This document shows, piece after piece, positions 1-7,109 of a stretch of 21,756 bases of DNA; position 1 is the first letter of the stretch, and each line of letters begins with the position of its first letter. The translations under genes and the position numbers were made by a program. The notes below the pieces were generated by a model that had not been told where the DNA came from, did no database searches, and saw nothing but the letters and a program-made list of their open reading frames with translations. This stretch comes from Campylobacteraceae bacterium (GTDB lineage: Bacteria > Campylobacterota > Campylobacteria > Campylobacterales > Sulfurovaceae), in assembly GCA_027081065.1 (NCBI GenBank), contig JALWLW010000031.1, positions 1-21,756 of the forward strand. Reading direction: 5' to 3'.

Positions 1-840
1 GGTGTAGAAGGGTCGGTGGTTGTAGATGACATCTATGTAGCCATTTTGAGCGTTTTGATTGTTTAAAAAACTTGTTAGCCCAAAAGCGTTAAACTCTGAA
101 CCACCAAAGTCGTAAATACGTCGTAGCTGTCCATCATAGACATGAATGAACCCAGTTTCAGCGTAAAAACCTTTGTGTTTCATCCCCATGTGAAGTTTGT
201 AGGCTCTCTCATTGGCATTGGTTGCTGAGAGGTATTGCATGTGTTCAATTCCTGCTTTATAAGGTTTACTTAAAAACCCTAAATAAACATTGCTCCGATG
301 TTCAGAATTTTCATTAAAATAAGAAAATTCAGAATCAAACCAAGCCTTTGAATAGTTAAGTGAAAAACCTGCAAGTCCATCTAGCTTTTGCTGTTGGTAA
401 AGTGTAGGAACTAAGTATGCATAGTGTTTAAAATAAAATGTCTTTAGAAAAAAGTCCTCAAAGGAAGTGGCGACTAATGCTCCATCGAAACTACCATTAA
501 GTAAGTTTAAGTTCATGTTTTCACGTCCAAGACTTAGCATTGTTTGGTTGTTTACATAATAGTTAGCAGAGAGCTGATGGATTAAAAAATCATAGTCATT
601 CATCTGTGTAAAGAAGTTAATGGTTGAACTTTCTTTTAGAACAGCATTGGCTGTAAGTCCTGCTTCAATGTCAAGGTCACCCTCTAAAAAACTTTTTTTA
701 TGTTCAACTTTTCCAAAAAGTGAAATGACTTGGTCTTGTGTTGAACCTTGCTTTAGTGAACTATATTGTGTTTGTAGAAAGTTATCTTGGGAAAATGAAA
801 TTATGGGTATTAAGATAAATAAAGATATTTTTTTAATCAT
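1..840 (-). CDS. Outer-membrane beta-barrel (porin-like) protein, C-terminus outside the window
   Basis: The minus strand is open from an ATG at 840 to the left edge (280 codons, no stop), so the gene is partial. The first residues, MIKKISLFILIPIISFSQ, form a Sec signal peptide. After it the protein shows alternating polar/aromatic beta segments with short turns (for example AGLTANAVLKESSTINFF, YLGFLSKPYKAGIEHM, HKGFYAETGFIHVY), which is typical of outer-membrane barrels. It most likely sits in the outer membrane as a porin or substrate channel, similar in style to the large barrels of Campylobacterota, but I recognise no specific family motif and the substrate is unknown. It starts 9 bases after the stop of the small secreted protein upstream, with GGATGAG as a possible ribosome site, so the two are probably one transcript. 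Being a barrel is inferred from composition and pattern only. Confidence 0.62.
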   Translation of the reverse strand, partial: MIKKISLFILIPIISFSQDNFLQTQYSSLKQGSTQDQVISLFGKVEHKKSFLEGDLDIEAGLTANAVLKESSTINFFTQMNDYDFLIHQLSANYYVNNQTMLSLGRENMNLNLLNGSFDGALVATSFEDFFLKTFYFKHYAYLVPTLYQQQKLDGLAGFSLNYSKAWFDSEFSYFNENSEHRSNVYLGFLSKPYKAGIEHMQYLSATNANERAYKLHMGMKHKGFYAETGFIHVYDGQLRRIYDFGGSEFNAFGLTSFLNNQNAQNGYIDVIYNHRPFYT

Positions 841-849
841 CTACTCATC

Positions 850-1101
850 CTACGGGTGGTCTTTAGGATAATAAGTTGAATTGTCCTTGTCATCAATAGG
901 GTCTTCGTCATCGTCCCATAAGCTTTTTCGTCCACTAGAGCGTGTTTGTGTTTTTATTTTCATTTCGTTGTCCCATTGTGAAACAACCCATGAATATTCG
1001 CTCTGTTTTATGGCATCAAATAGCTCTAAAGCTTTTTCTTCGGTAAGTGGGGCTGCCATTAATATGGCTGTTAATGATATTAGTATATAAAATTTTTTCA
1101 T
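850..1101 (-). CDS. Small secreted protein of unknown function
   Basis: This 83-residue protein begins with a short Sec signal peptide (MKKFYILISLTAILMAAP). The mature part is about 65 residues. Its first half (TEEKALELFDAIKQSEYSW) looks helical, and the tail is strongly charged, with an acidic run DDDEDPIDDKD before the C-terminus YPKDHP. I do not recognise a family. The gene lies directly upstream of the barrel protein on the same strand with a 9-base gap, suggesting co-expression and a periplasmic or envelope role linked to that protein. The ribosome site before the ATG is weak. The clear signal peptide and tight gene spacing support a real gene rather than a chance frame. Confidence 0.6.
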   Translation of the reverse strand: MKKFYILISLTAILMAAPLTEEKALELFDAIKQSEYSWVVSQWDNEMKIKTQTRSSGRKSLWDDDEDPIDDKDNSTYYPKDHP

Positions 1102-1269
1102 CCAACACTATACTAGAGAAGAGTTTAACGAAAGTTTAATATTATTTTGGTTCCTCTATTTACTTTACTTTTTACAGTAATTTAGAATATGTTAGTTTGT
1201 AACTAATACTTCCTCCTTATTCATAAATTTTAATTTTATTTCATATTTTTAAGCATTCCCCCCTATTTT

Positions 1270-1278
1270 TGATAGAAT
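1270..1278 (+). promoter_or_regulatory. Extended -10 promoter of the Ig-like protein gene
   Basis: TGaTAGAAT matches an extended -10 box (TGnTATAAT with one change). Transcription would start near 1285, just ahead of the AAGGA ribosome site at 1293-1297 and the ATG at 1303. The upstream 160 bases are T-rich, as is common for sigma-70 promoters in Campylobacterota, and there is no clear -35 box. The rest of this 201-base gap (1102-1302) holds nothing else I can name. Confidence 0.5.
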
Positions 1279-1302
1279 TTTTGACATTAAAAAAGGAAGC
1301 AT

Positions 1303-3381
1303 ATGAAAAAAATATTTGTATTGACAATGCTATTGTTGGTTACGACCCTAAGCATAGCAAAAGAGATTGATATCGACAAATCAAAAGGAATAGGACAAGA
1401 AGAAATAGTTTCTTTAACTCCAGCACCTGCAACTAACACGGTAGCTAAAGATGTAATAATAAAAGCTGTGTTTAATGTTGAACTTGATGAAAAGCATATT
1501 AATAAACATAATATTAAGTTAAAAAGATTGTCTGGTAAAAAGAAAAAGATTAAGGGTATCGTCTCGTATCTCTCAGATGAAAAAACCATCGTTTTTACAC
1601 CTAAAAAATCTCTCAAAGAGGGGTATTATAACATTAGTTTTAAAGATTTAAAAACTGTTAAAGATAAAGAGCATGATGACAATCATCATACCAATCATCA
1701 TAAAAAACGAAAAATCAAAAAAATTAAATATTGTTTTTATGTTCCTGGCGTTGTCGCTGATATTACAGCTCCTATTATTAGTTTAAATGGAGATGACAAT
1801 ATCACTCTTATAGTGGGAGAGACTTATGATGAATTGGGAGCAACTGCTGTTGATGATGTAGATGGAAATGTTTCTGTAGTTATTAGTGGTGATGTTGATA
1901 CTTCAAAAATTGGGGTTTATATTGTTACTTATACGGCAAAAGATAGTGTAAATAATAGTATAAGTAAAACTAGAACTATAAATGTGAAAACAAATATAAC
2001 AAATTTAACATTAGAAGTTGAAAAGACTAATCTTATTAGTAGATATGAAGACTTATACAGAACTTATGTACCAGCAAGGTCTCCCATAAAAGTTATAGCA
2101 ACTTATATAGATGGAGAAACAGCAGAAGTTACAGATAAAGTGGAATGGAATAAAGATTCACCAAAAATTGTGTTTGGTTCAGATTTTTTACAAGCCTATA
2201 TCGGTACATACCAAATAAGTGCTTCTTTAAAAGGAGTTACCTCTAATGAAATTAGCATTGAAGTGGAAGATGAAATAGAAGATGAAGTAAAAATATTAAC
2301 AAGTAGCGTAATTGCAAAAGGACGAGATGCAACAGTTTATATTAGTTTACCTCAAAAGCCTACAGCAGATATTAACCTTACAGTAAAAGTTCAACCTGAA
2401 GATAAAATAGGGTTCTTTAATCAAGGAGATAATTTAGAACATACATTTGTAATTACTCCTGGAAATTATACGCCAAACTCAACGAATGTTTTAGATATTA
2501 AAATGAATGACTTAGATATTAATAGTACGAAAGATTATACGTTAATTACTGAATCTTTAGTAAGTGATGACCCATATTATAATGGTAAAAACCCTGATGA
2601 TATTTTAGTAAAATATGTTACAAAAAATCCAAGATTAAGAGCTCCAAGACTCATAGAAAGAAGAGGTGCGATAAGAGGTGTTTCTATTAAGTTTAGAGTA
2701 GAGGCAGAAGAGAAGAATTTAAAATACTCTCTTGTTAATCCACCTAGTGGAATGAAGATTATAGAAGATCCAATGTTTCATTTACCTACAGGTGTAACCA
2801 TACAGTGGGATGTTCCTATGGATGCAGAGGAGGGTAGAATTTATACTATTACTATGAGAGCAGAAGATGGAGTGTATCATTCAGAGATTAATTTTCCTAT
2901 AAAAATACCTAAAACGAGAGCAATTAGAACAAAAATAGAGAATGGAGAGCTAACTGTAATAGAAGAAAATTCACCCCTATTTGGTATGAAATTAACAGGT
3001 CATAATGGAGAAGATATCTCTAGTTTAGAACTTAGAAGTGTTGATGTTGGTGATGTTTGGAAGAAGTATATTAAAAAAGAATCCTCTAATGATGTACTAG
3101 AACAAGTAGTATTTATTATTGATAATATGAAGAATACTTTGGATATGAAATTTCCTGAATATTTAGATAATTATGATAAAAGAATTGAGGTGGGTTCTAA
3201 ATTCTTTGGATATACGGAACAAGTATATTTTGGAGATACTTTATGGGGTAGTTCATCTCGTGACAGTTATACATATAATGGTACAAAGGTAGGGTTAATA
3301 ATTCCAGCTAGAGAACTCGAATTTAATAGTTCAAAAGTATTTATGTTCATTAATACTAAAGCACAAAAGAGAGGTAATTAA
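1303..3381 (+). CDS. Secreted multi-domain Ig-like protein
   Basis: The protein has 692 residues and a signal peptide with probable cleavage after LSIA (residue 19). It reads as a chain of beta-sandwich domains. Residues about 37-146 resemble a Big_5/SbsA-type Ig domain (TPAPATNTVAKDVIIKAVF, then VFTPKKSLKEGYYNISF) and carry a His-rich insert at 124-133. Residues 154-228 match the DUF5011/HYR-like surface domain (APIISLNGDDNITL, GETYDELGA, VYIVTYTAKDSVNN). Residues 232-321 look like another Big domain, 333-443 are possibly Calx-beta-like, and 447-535 resemble a putative-Ig/cadherin-like fold. The last 150 residues are unassigned. No membrane anchor or sorting signal is visible. The start has AAGGA at a good distance. 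Two bases downstream begins a broken secreted metalloprotease gene, so the pair was probably an exported two-gene unit. A role in surface binding or adhesion is inference. Confidence 0.75.
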   Translation: MKKIFVLTMLLLVTTLSIAKEIDIDKSKGIGQEEIVSLTPAPATNTVAKDVIIKAVFNVELDEKHINKHNIKLKRLSGKKKKIKGIVSYLSDEKTIVFTPKKSLKEGYYNISFKDLKTVKDKEHDDNHHTNHHKKRKIKKIKYCFYVPGVVADITAPIISLNGDDNITLIVGETYDELGATAVDDVDGNVSVVISGDVDTSKIGVYIVTYTAKDSVNNSISKTRTINVKTNITNLTLEVEKTNLISRYEDLYRTYVPARSPIKVIATYIDGETAEVTDKVEWNKDSPKIVFGSDFLQAYIGTYQISASLKGVTSNEISIEVEDEIEDEVKILTSSVIAKGRDATVYISLPQKPTADINLTVKVQPEDKIGFFNQGDNLEHTFVITPGNYTPNSTNVLDIKMNDLDINSTKDYTLITESLVSDDPYYNGKNPDDILVKYVTKNPRLRAPRLIERRGAIRGVSIKFRVEAEEKNLKYSLVNPPSGMKIIEDPMFHLPTGVTIQWDVPMDAEEGRIYTITMRAEDGVYHSEINFPIKIPKTRAIRTKIENGELTVIEENSPLFGMKLTGHNGEDISSLELRSVDVGDVWKKYIKKESSNDVLEQVVFIIDNMKNTLDMKFPEYLDNYDKRIEVGSKFFGYTEQVYFGDTLWGSSSRDSYTYNGTKVGLIIPARELEFNSSKVFMFINTKAQKRGN

Positions 3382-3526
3382 GTATGAAAAAATTATTTTT
3401 AATAATATTTACTTTTTTACTTATGTTAGCTATGGTGCAGAGTATTGTGCCGATGATTATAAATGTATTGTAAAAAAAGATAGAGAAGACCCTAGTAAAG
3501 AAAACTTAGAGTGTAAACTTCCAAAC

Positions 3527-4213
3527 ATGCCAACCTTTCCAATTACAGCAAAAGATGTATTTAATGTAGATGGAAGTTTATATGATTATTTTGGTTTTTC
3601 AGCAACTAATGTATGTGGGGTTTTAGGGTGGATGAATAATGCTATTACACACTTAGATAATTTTAAAGGGTTGAAAAACGATATACAGACACCTTTGACT
3701 TTACAGTTTAAACATCTCTATAAATCTACAGGAGGTACAACGGTTAAAACAGCTATTTCTTTAGATACGGACACTTATACTGCTCCTGATGTAACTGGTA
3801 ATGATAAGACCCCTGATGGTAATCGACATATAGATAGAATGAAATATATTACAGTACATGAGTTCTTACATTTTATTGCTTATAATTCAGTTAGAAAAGG
3901 TGACTTTTGGGTAGCAGAAGGAACATCGAGAGCTTTTGAAGACATGGTTTATGACACTGAAAATCCTTATGCAGACGAAAAGGCTTATGCCCCAATGTAT
4001 GGACAACGGTATATAGCAAATACTTTAGAAGATTTGAAAAATAGTGATTATAAGGGGTTTGCATTCTTTAAACTTTTAAAAGACAAATGTACTTTGGACA
4101 TGTCCAAGTTATTACTTGAAAATGTAGATATTGGCAGTATTGCAGACAACTGTACAAATTTACCAAATATTAATGAAGACCAGTTAACAAGTTTATTTCT
4201 TTATTATAATTGA
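3527..4213 (+). CDS. Metalloprotease catalytic segment of the broken gene (HEFLH)
   Basis: This is the longest ATG-started frame over the catalytic half, 228 residues, but its ATG has no ribosome site and the same frame reads back to about 3419, so it is best seen as part of the broken gene at 3384-4990. It carries the zinc motif HEFLH (bases 3857-3871) inside YITVHEFLHFIAY. A likely third ligand Glu lies in WVAEGTSRAFED (Glu codon 3917-3919, 20 residues after the first His), an arrangement typical of gluzincin-type peptidases. The N-terminal segment before this ATG holds three Cys (codons at 3446, 3464 and 3512) that could form disulfides after export. The target is unknown. Confidence 0.6.
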   Translation: MPTFPITAKDVFNVDGSLYDYFGFSATNVCGVLGWMNNAITHLDNFKGLKNDIQTPLTLQFKHLYKSTGGTTVKTAISLDTDTYTAPDVTGNDKTPDGNRHIDRMKYITVHEFLHFIAYNSVRKGDFWVAEGTSRAFEDMVYDTENPYADEKAYAPMYGQRYIANTLEDLKNSDYKGFAFFKLLKDKCTLDMSKLLLENVDIGSIADNCTNLPNINEDQLTSLFLYYN

Positions 4214-4990
4214 GTGATGCTATTAAAACATGATTTTTCGCTTATTGATAGTAATGAGCCTGTATTTCCTAATAAGTTTGCAGGTATATTAAATTCAGTT
4301 AGTCAAAAAGATTTTAAAGATACTTTAGATATGAAATATATAGTAAATAGTGCTATTCCTGCTTATGGAGCAAAATCATTTCTAATAACACATGAAACAT
4401 TAGCTAGTGATGCAGATATGAACCTTACTTTTAAGGCAAGTGGTGACTTAAAACTTGTTGCTATTCGTGTTAAAGCAGATGGAAGTAGTGATATTAATGA
4501 TAACTTTGTTATGGATGGAAGTAATCCATTTTATGACCTTACTGATGTAGATAGAGAAGGTGGGTTGTTTGTTACTTTGGTTAATAGTACGGATAAAGTA
4601 ATCTTGGTTAAAGAATTGAAACTTGAAAAGGGCTTTGACTGTGATAATGCTTATGCTAATGGATATGAAATGTTAGCAACCTATTGTAGTTATAGTTTAG
4701 GTGATCAAGGACATTTTTGGTTAAAAGATAGTGGATTTACACATATCTCTTCTGCTGCTAAAAATGCATATCATAACAGTTTAAAATCACAATATAATTG
4801 GTGTGGTATTTATAGTAAAAATATTATTGATGCTTGGAAAGGAGAAAGTTATTGTGGGGAAGCACATGTCTATTGGAATAAAGAAGTAGGTGCTAAGAAA
4901 AGTAATAGTAGTCAAAAAGTTTTTGTGCCTTTATCCCAATTCTATAAAGTAGAAAGTATTGAAAATAATGCGAGTTACCTAGGTAATTAG
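4214..4990 (+). CDS. C-terminal beta-rich segment of the broken metalloprotease
   Basis: This 258-residue frame follows the TGA at 4211-4213 directly and in the same frame, and begins GTG ATG without a ribosome site, so it is probably not an independent gene. The start (LLKHDFSLIDSNEPVF) reads as a natural continuation of the peptidase domain. SAIPAYGAKSFLI followed by MNLTFKASGDLKLVAIRV looks like the beta-sandwich often placed after secreted HExxH domains. The last third contains five Cys (in FDCDN, ATYCSY, NWCGI and SYCGE among others), suggesting disulfides in an exported protein. I recognise no separate enzymatic motif. It ends with TAG at 4988-4990. Confidence 0.5.
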   Translation: MMLLKHDFSLIDSNEPVFPNKFAGILNSVSQKDFKDTLDMKYIVNSAIPAYGAKSFLITHETLASDADMNLTFKASGDLKLVAIRVKADGSSDINDNFVMDGSNPFYDLTDVDREGGLFVTLVNSTDKVILVKELKLEKGFDCDNAYANGYEMLATYCSYSLGDQGHFWLKDSGFTHISSAAKNAYHNSLKSQYNWCGIYSKNIIDAWKGESYCGEAHVYWNKEVGAKKSNSSQKVFVPLSQFYKVESIENNASYLGN

Positions 4991-5008
4991 GAGATAGGCA
5001 TGATTATA

Positions 5009-5050
5009 TTGGGACTATTCAATTAAAATTTAGTAGTACTTTAGTCCCAA
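5009..5050. repeat. Inverted repeat TTGGGACTA / TAGTCCCAA
   Basis: Two perfect 9-base arms (5009-5017 and 5042-5050) flank a 24-base AT-rich loop just after the broken metalloprotease gene. The hairpin could stop or protect the upstream transcript, but there is no following T run on the plus strand. The right arm also lies in the apparent histidine-kinase remnant, so it may be partly inherited sequence. Confidence 0.45.
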
Positions 5051-5076
5051 ATTTAAGTACCATGTCATGAATAGCC
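5018..5076 (-). pseudogene. Possible decayed 3' end of a histidine kinase gene
   Basis: Read on the minus strand, this stretch gives ...LKFGTKVLLNFN-stop. The functional kinase about 1.1 kb away ends ...LNMGTKVLLKF-stop. The DNA also matches: both have TTAAAT, then GGGACTAAAGT, then three changed bases around TT, then AAATTTTAAT, with one-base slips. GTKVLL-type endings are typical of HATPase domains. Similarity fades upstream of about 5076. It is best read as a short remnant of a duplicated or replaced kinase gene. Chance similarity in AT-rich DNA is the alternative. Confidence 0.4.
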
Positions 5077-5154
5077 ACTTTTATGCTATAAGTCTCTAAA
5101 AAAACAAGCTTGGATACTCAATATAAGAGCAAATACTCAAGTTCAAGAAAGAAA

Positions 5155-5173
5155 AAGATTATGCTATAATCTT
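5155..5173 (+). promoter_or_regulatory. Promoter of the nuclease gene inside a palindrome
   Basis: AAGATTATgctATAATCTT is a perfect 8-base inverted repeat with a 3-base centre. The extended -10 box TGCTATAAT (5162-5170) lies inside it, so a dimeric repressor bound here would cover the promoter. Transcription would start near 5177, about 26 bases before the TTG start at 5203. The core TTATGCTATAA also occurs at 5081-5091, a possible second promoter or site copy. Confidence 0.5.
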
Positions 5174-5202
5174 AAAAATATATTTAACTAAAGATTTAAA
5201 CT

Positions 5203-6129
5203 TTGAATTTTAAAATTACTCTACTTTTATTATTGTTATTGTATTTTTCAGGTTGTGGTACGGTTACAACTGAAAATGTAGAAGAGAGCTCAACAATTGA
5301 CAAAAACACTACAGCTACAACCGTAGTTGAAGAGATTGACATAGATGAACCTATTAAATCTATTGAGACAAATGAGTCTTTGGAAATTACTGAATCGGCA
5401 GAAAGCAATGAGTTTATAGAAACGCATGAACCTATAGAAATAAACGAAGTAAATGAGATAATTGAACCCATTGAGGTGAATGAATCTACGGAACTCAATA
5501 AGTCGATAGAGCTTAATAGCTTTATTAATGATGTAAATTGTGACCAAGTTATAGAGAAAGAGTTTTCTACTGGGAGTCTGCTCTCTATCTGTTATGATTA
5601 TGGCTATAAATCTGCTAAGTATGTGGCGTATACGCTTGATGGAACATTGATTAATGAAGTCAATATAGAGGATAGACCATCATTTTATACTGAACCAGAG
5701 ATTCCAAATGAGTATAGAATACTTTATAGTGACTATACAAATAGTGGCTATGATAGAGGACACTTAGCACCTGATGCTGACTTTGATTATAATGAAGAAG
5801 ATTTAAATATTATTTATACCATGGCAAATATTATTCCTCAAGACCCCTATGTAAATCGTTATTTATGGATAAAAGCAGAGTATCAAGAGCGTTTGCTTGC
5901 TGCCTCATTAGGAGAGTTGGGTGTTATTAATGGAGTGGTTTTTGATACGAACCCTAATTATATTGGTGAGAACCAAATAGCTGTAGCCAAAGCTTTTTGG
6001 AAAATACTCTATAATGATAATGAAGAGTTTAGACAGTGTTACTATTATGATAACTTTACTTCAGAGAACGATGCTAACGATACCTTACTTAGTCATAAAG
6101 TTGATTGTAACAGTTTGATTTTAGAATAG
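5203..6129 (+). CDS. Lipoprotein DNA/RNA non-specific endonuclease (DRGH family)
   Basis: The 308-residue protein starts at TTG; an in-frame stop at 5197 leaves no earlier start, and the leader MNFKITLLLLLLLYFSGC only works from here. C18 in FSGC is a lipobox Cys, so the protein should be lipid-anchored in the envelope. Residues about 44-107 are a repetitive acidic linker (IETNESLEI, IEINEVNEI, IEVNEST). The rest matches the NucA/Serratia endonuclease family: DRGH at 184-187 (H187 general base), then MANIIPQDPYVNRYLW with probable metal-binding N218, and E226. It would cut extracellular or incoming DNA and RNA, for nutrition, defence or DNA release. The domain is compact but keeps the key residues. 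Cys at 113, 130, 279 and 302 may form disulfides. It converges on the histidine kinase with a 26-base gap. Confidence 0.85.
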   Translation: MNFKITLLLLLLLYFSGCGTVTTENVEESSTIDKNTTATTVVEEIDIDEPIKSIETNESLEITESAESNEFIETHEPIEINEVNEIIEPIEVNESTELNKSIELNSFINDVNCDQVIEKEFSTGSLLSICYDYGYKSAKYVAYTLDGTLINEVNIEDRPSFYTEPEIPNEYRILYSDYTNSGYDRGHLAPDADFDYNEEDLNIIYTMANIIPQDPYVNRYLWIKAEYQERLLAASLGELGVINGVVFDTNPNYIGENQIAVAKAFWKILYNDNEEFRQCYYYDNFTSENDANDTLLSHKVDCNSLILE

Positions 6130-6155
6130 CTTTTTTAGAGTAACAGGAAGAACCA

Positions 6156-7109
6156 TTAAAATTTCAACAACACTTTAGTCCCCATATTTAACTCACTTGT
6201 CACAGAAATATGAATATTATTACGTTTTAACATGGCGAGTACAGAAGCCAAACCTAATCCATTTCCTTGAATAGTATAATCTTCACGGTAATTTTTCTCA
6301 AAAACTTTTTCAGGATGTTCCATGCCTTTTCCTTGGTCTTCTATGATGAGGTTTTGATTGGTAGTATAGATTTTGATTAGGTTTTCATCTCGGTTGTATT
6401 TTACAGCATTAGAGAGTAGATTTTGGACTATCCGTCGTATGTCAACAGGGTTTACTTCAATGTTTTGACTCTCTACCAACACTTCAAAGGGTTGAGAAGG
6501 ATATTGGAGTCTAAAGCCCTCTACAATCTCTTCACAGACCTCTTTTAAATCTAACACCTCTTTTTCTATCTCATTTTTCTCATCGGCTAGGGCGAGTAGG
6601 TCATGTTGCATGTCACTTAGTTGTTTAGCAGAAGAGAGTATGCGTGTCAGCTTTTTAGGCTCCTCTTTCGAACGTTTGAGCAAAGACTTTGCATTAAGCA
6701 TAATGACGGCAATGGGGGTGTTAATATCATGGACGATATTAGCAATAAAGTTGTCTATCATGGTAGAGGCTTGTTGTACTGGTTTTAGTGAAAAGAAGGA
6801 GAGAGACAGAGCAATGGGAATAAAAAGAACCAAGACTAAAGCTAAGGCATACGCTATGTCTTTGTATAGAGAGGTTAAGTTAGGCTGAGCATTTTTATAT
6901 TCATTGCAATCATCCATCTTAAGAGACATGCACTCTATGTAGTCCATTTGTGTCGTGAGCTCTAACTCTTTTGTAAGTCGTGTACTCTCTTGCAGATAGT
7001 AAAGCGTTCCCAAAAGTAAAAACATGAGCATAAAAGCTCCTAAAAAAAGAGCAAAAAAACGAAGTAGAGCAACTTTTTCATAGCGTTTCAAAGATGTATC
7101 CTTGCCCAC
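6156..7109 (-). CDS. Membrane sensor histidine kinase
   Basis: The kinase has up to 317 residues. Two membrane helices (about 13-38 and 84-107) bracket a short periplasmic part of about 45 residues containing two Cys (C60, C68). The HisKA helix carries H127 in VHDINTPI, a variant of the usual HELRTPL. The ATPase domain shows the N box (RRIVQNLLSNAVKYN, 226-240), the G1 box DQGKGM (258-263) and the G2 box GNGLGL (282-287). It should phosphorylate the response regulator encoded just upstream. The longest frame starts at GTG 7109 without a ribosome site. A TTG at 7091 (codon 7) has AAGGA at the right distance and is the more likely start. Either way the gene overlaps the regulator's 3' end, by 32 or 14 bases, consistent with translational coupling. 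The signal sensed is unknown; the Cys pair could be redox-responsive. Confidence 0.9.
   Translation of the reverse strand: MGKDTSLKRYEKVALLRFFALFLGAFMLMFLLLGTLYYLQESTRLTKELELTTQMDYIECMSLKMDDCNEYKNAQPNLTSLYKDIAYALALVLVLFIPIALSLSFFSLKPVQQASTMIDNFIANIVHDINTPIAVIMLNAKSLLKRSKEEPKKLTRILSSAKQLSDMQHDLLALADEKNEIEKEVLDLKEVCEEIVEGFRLQYPSQPFEVLVESQNIEVNPVDIRRIVQNLLSNAVKYNRDENLIKIYTTNQNLIIEDQGKGMEHPEKVFEKNYREDYTIQGNGLGLASVLAMLKRNNIHISVTSELNMGTKVLLKF

Larger units (their letters stand above)
3384..4990 (+). pseudogene. Secreted zinc metalloprotease gene broken by a frameshift and an in-frame TGA
   Basis: An ATG at 3384, with GAGG 8 bases upstream, opens a typical signal peptide (MKKLFLIIFTFLL), but that frame stops after 29 codons. 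Another frame is open across the same bases and continues the protein as YVSYGAEYCADDYKC and on into the protease. Adding one T to the six-T run at 3413-3418 joins the two and gives a normal cleavage site after SYGA. The second lesion is TGA at 4211-4213: the same frame continues at once with GTG ATG CTA, so TGG to TGA (Trp to stop) would explain it. The repaired product would have about 535 residues: signal peptide, HExxH protease domain and a C-terminal beta-rich domain. TGA ends other genes here (response regulator, dabA's upstream neighbour), so general recoding is unlikely. Either the gene is decaying, or the T run is phase-variable, or there are sequence errors. Confidence 0.75.

Noticed and set aside
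1287..1616. Minus-strand frame of 109 codons opposite the start of the Ig-like protein
   Set aside because: It covers the signal peptide, ribosome site and first domain of a well-supported gene and has no ribosome site of its own.
4211..4213. TGA as selenocysteine or a recoded sense codon
   Set aside because: No convincing stem-loop follows the TGA, and TGA ends other intact genes here (response regulator, membrane protein before dabA). A TGG to TGA change in a gene already carrying a frameshift is simpler.
5009..5050. Inverted repeat as a phage or transposon attachment site
   Set aside because: No integrase, transposase or target duplication is present nearby.
5196..5547. Two long minus-strand frames over the nuclease leader and linker
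   Set aside because: They are low-complexity mirror images of the acidic repeat on the plus strand and have no ribosome site or plausible domain.
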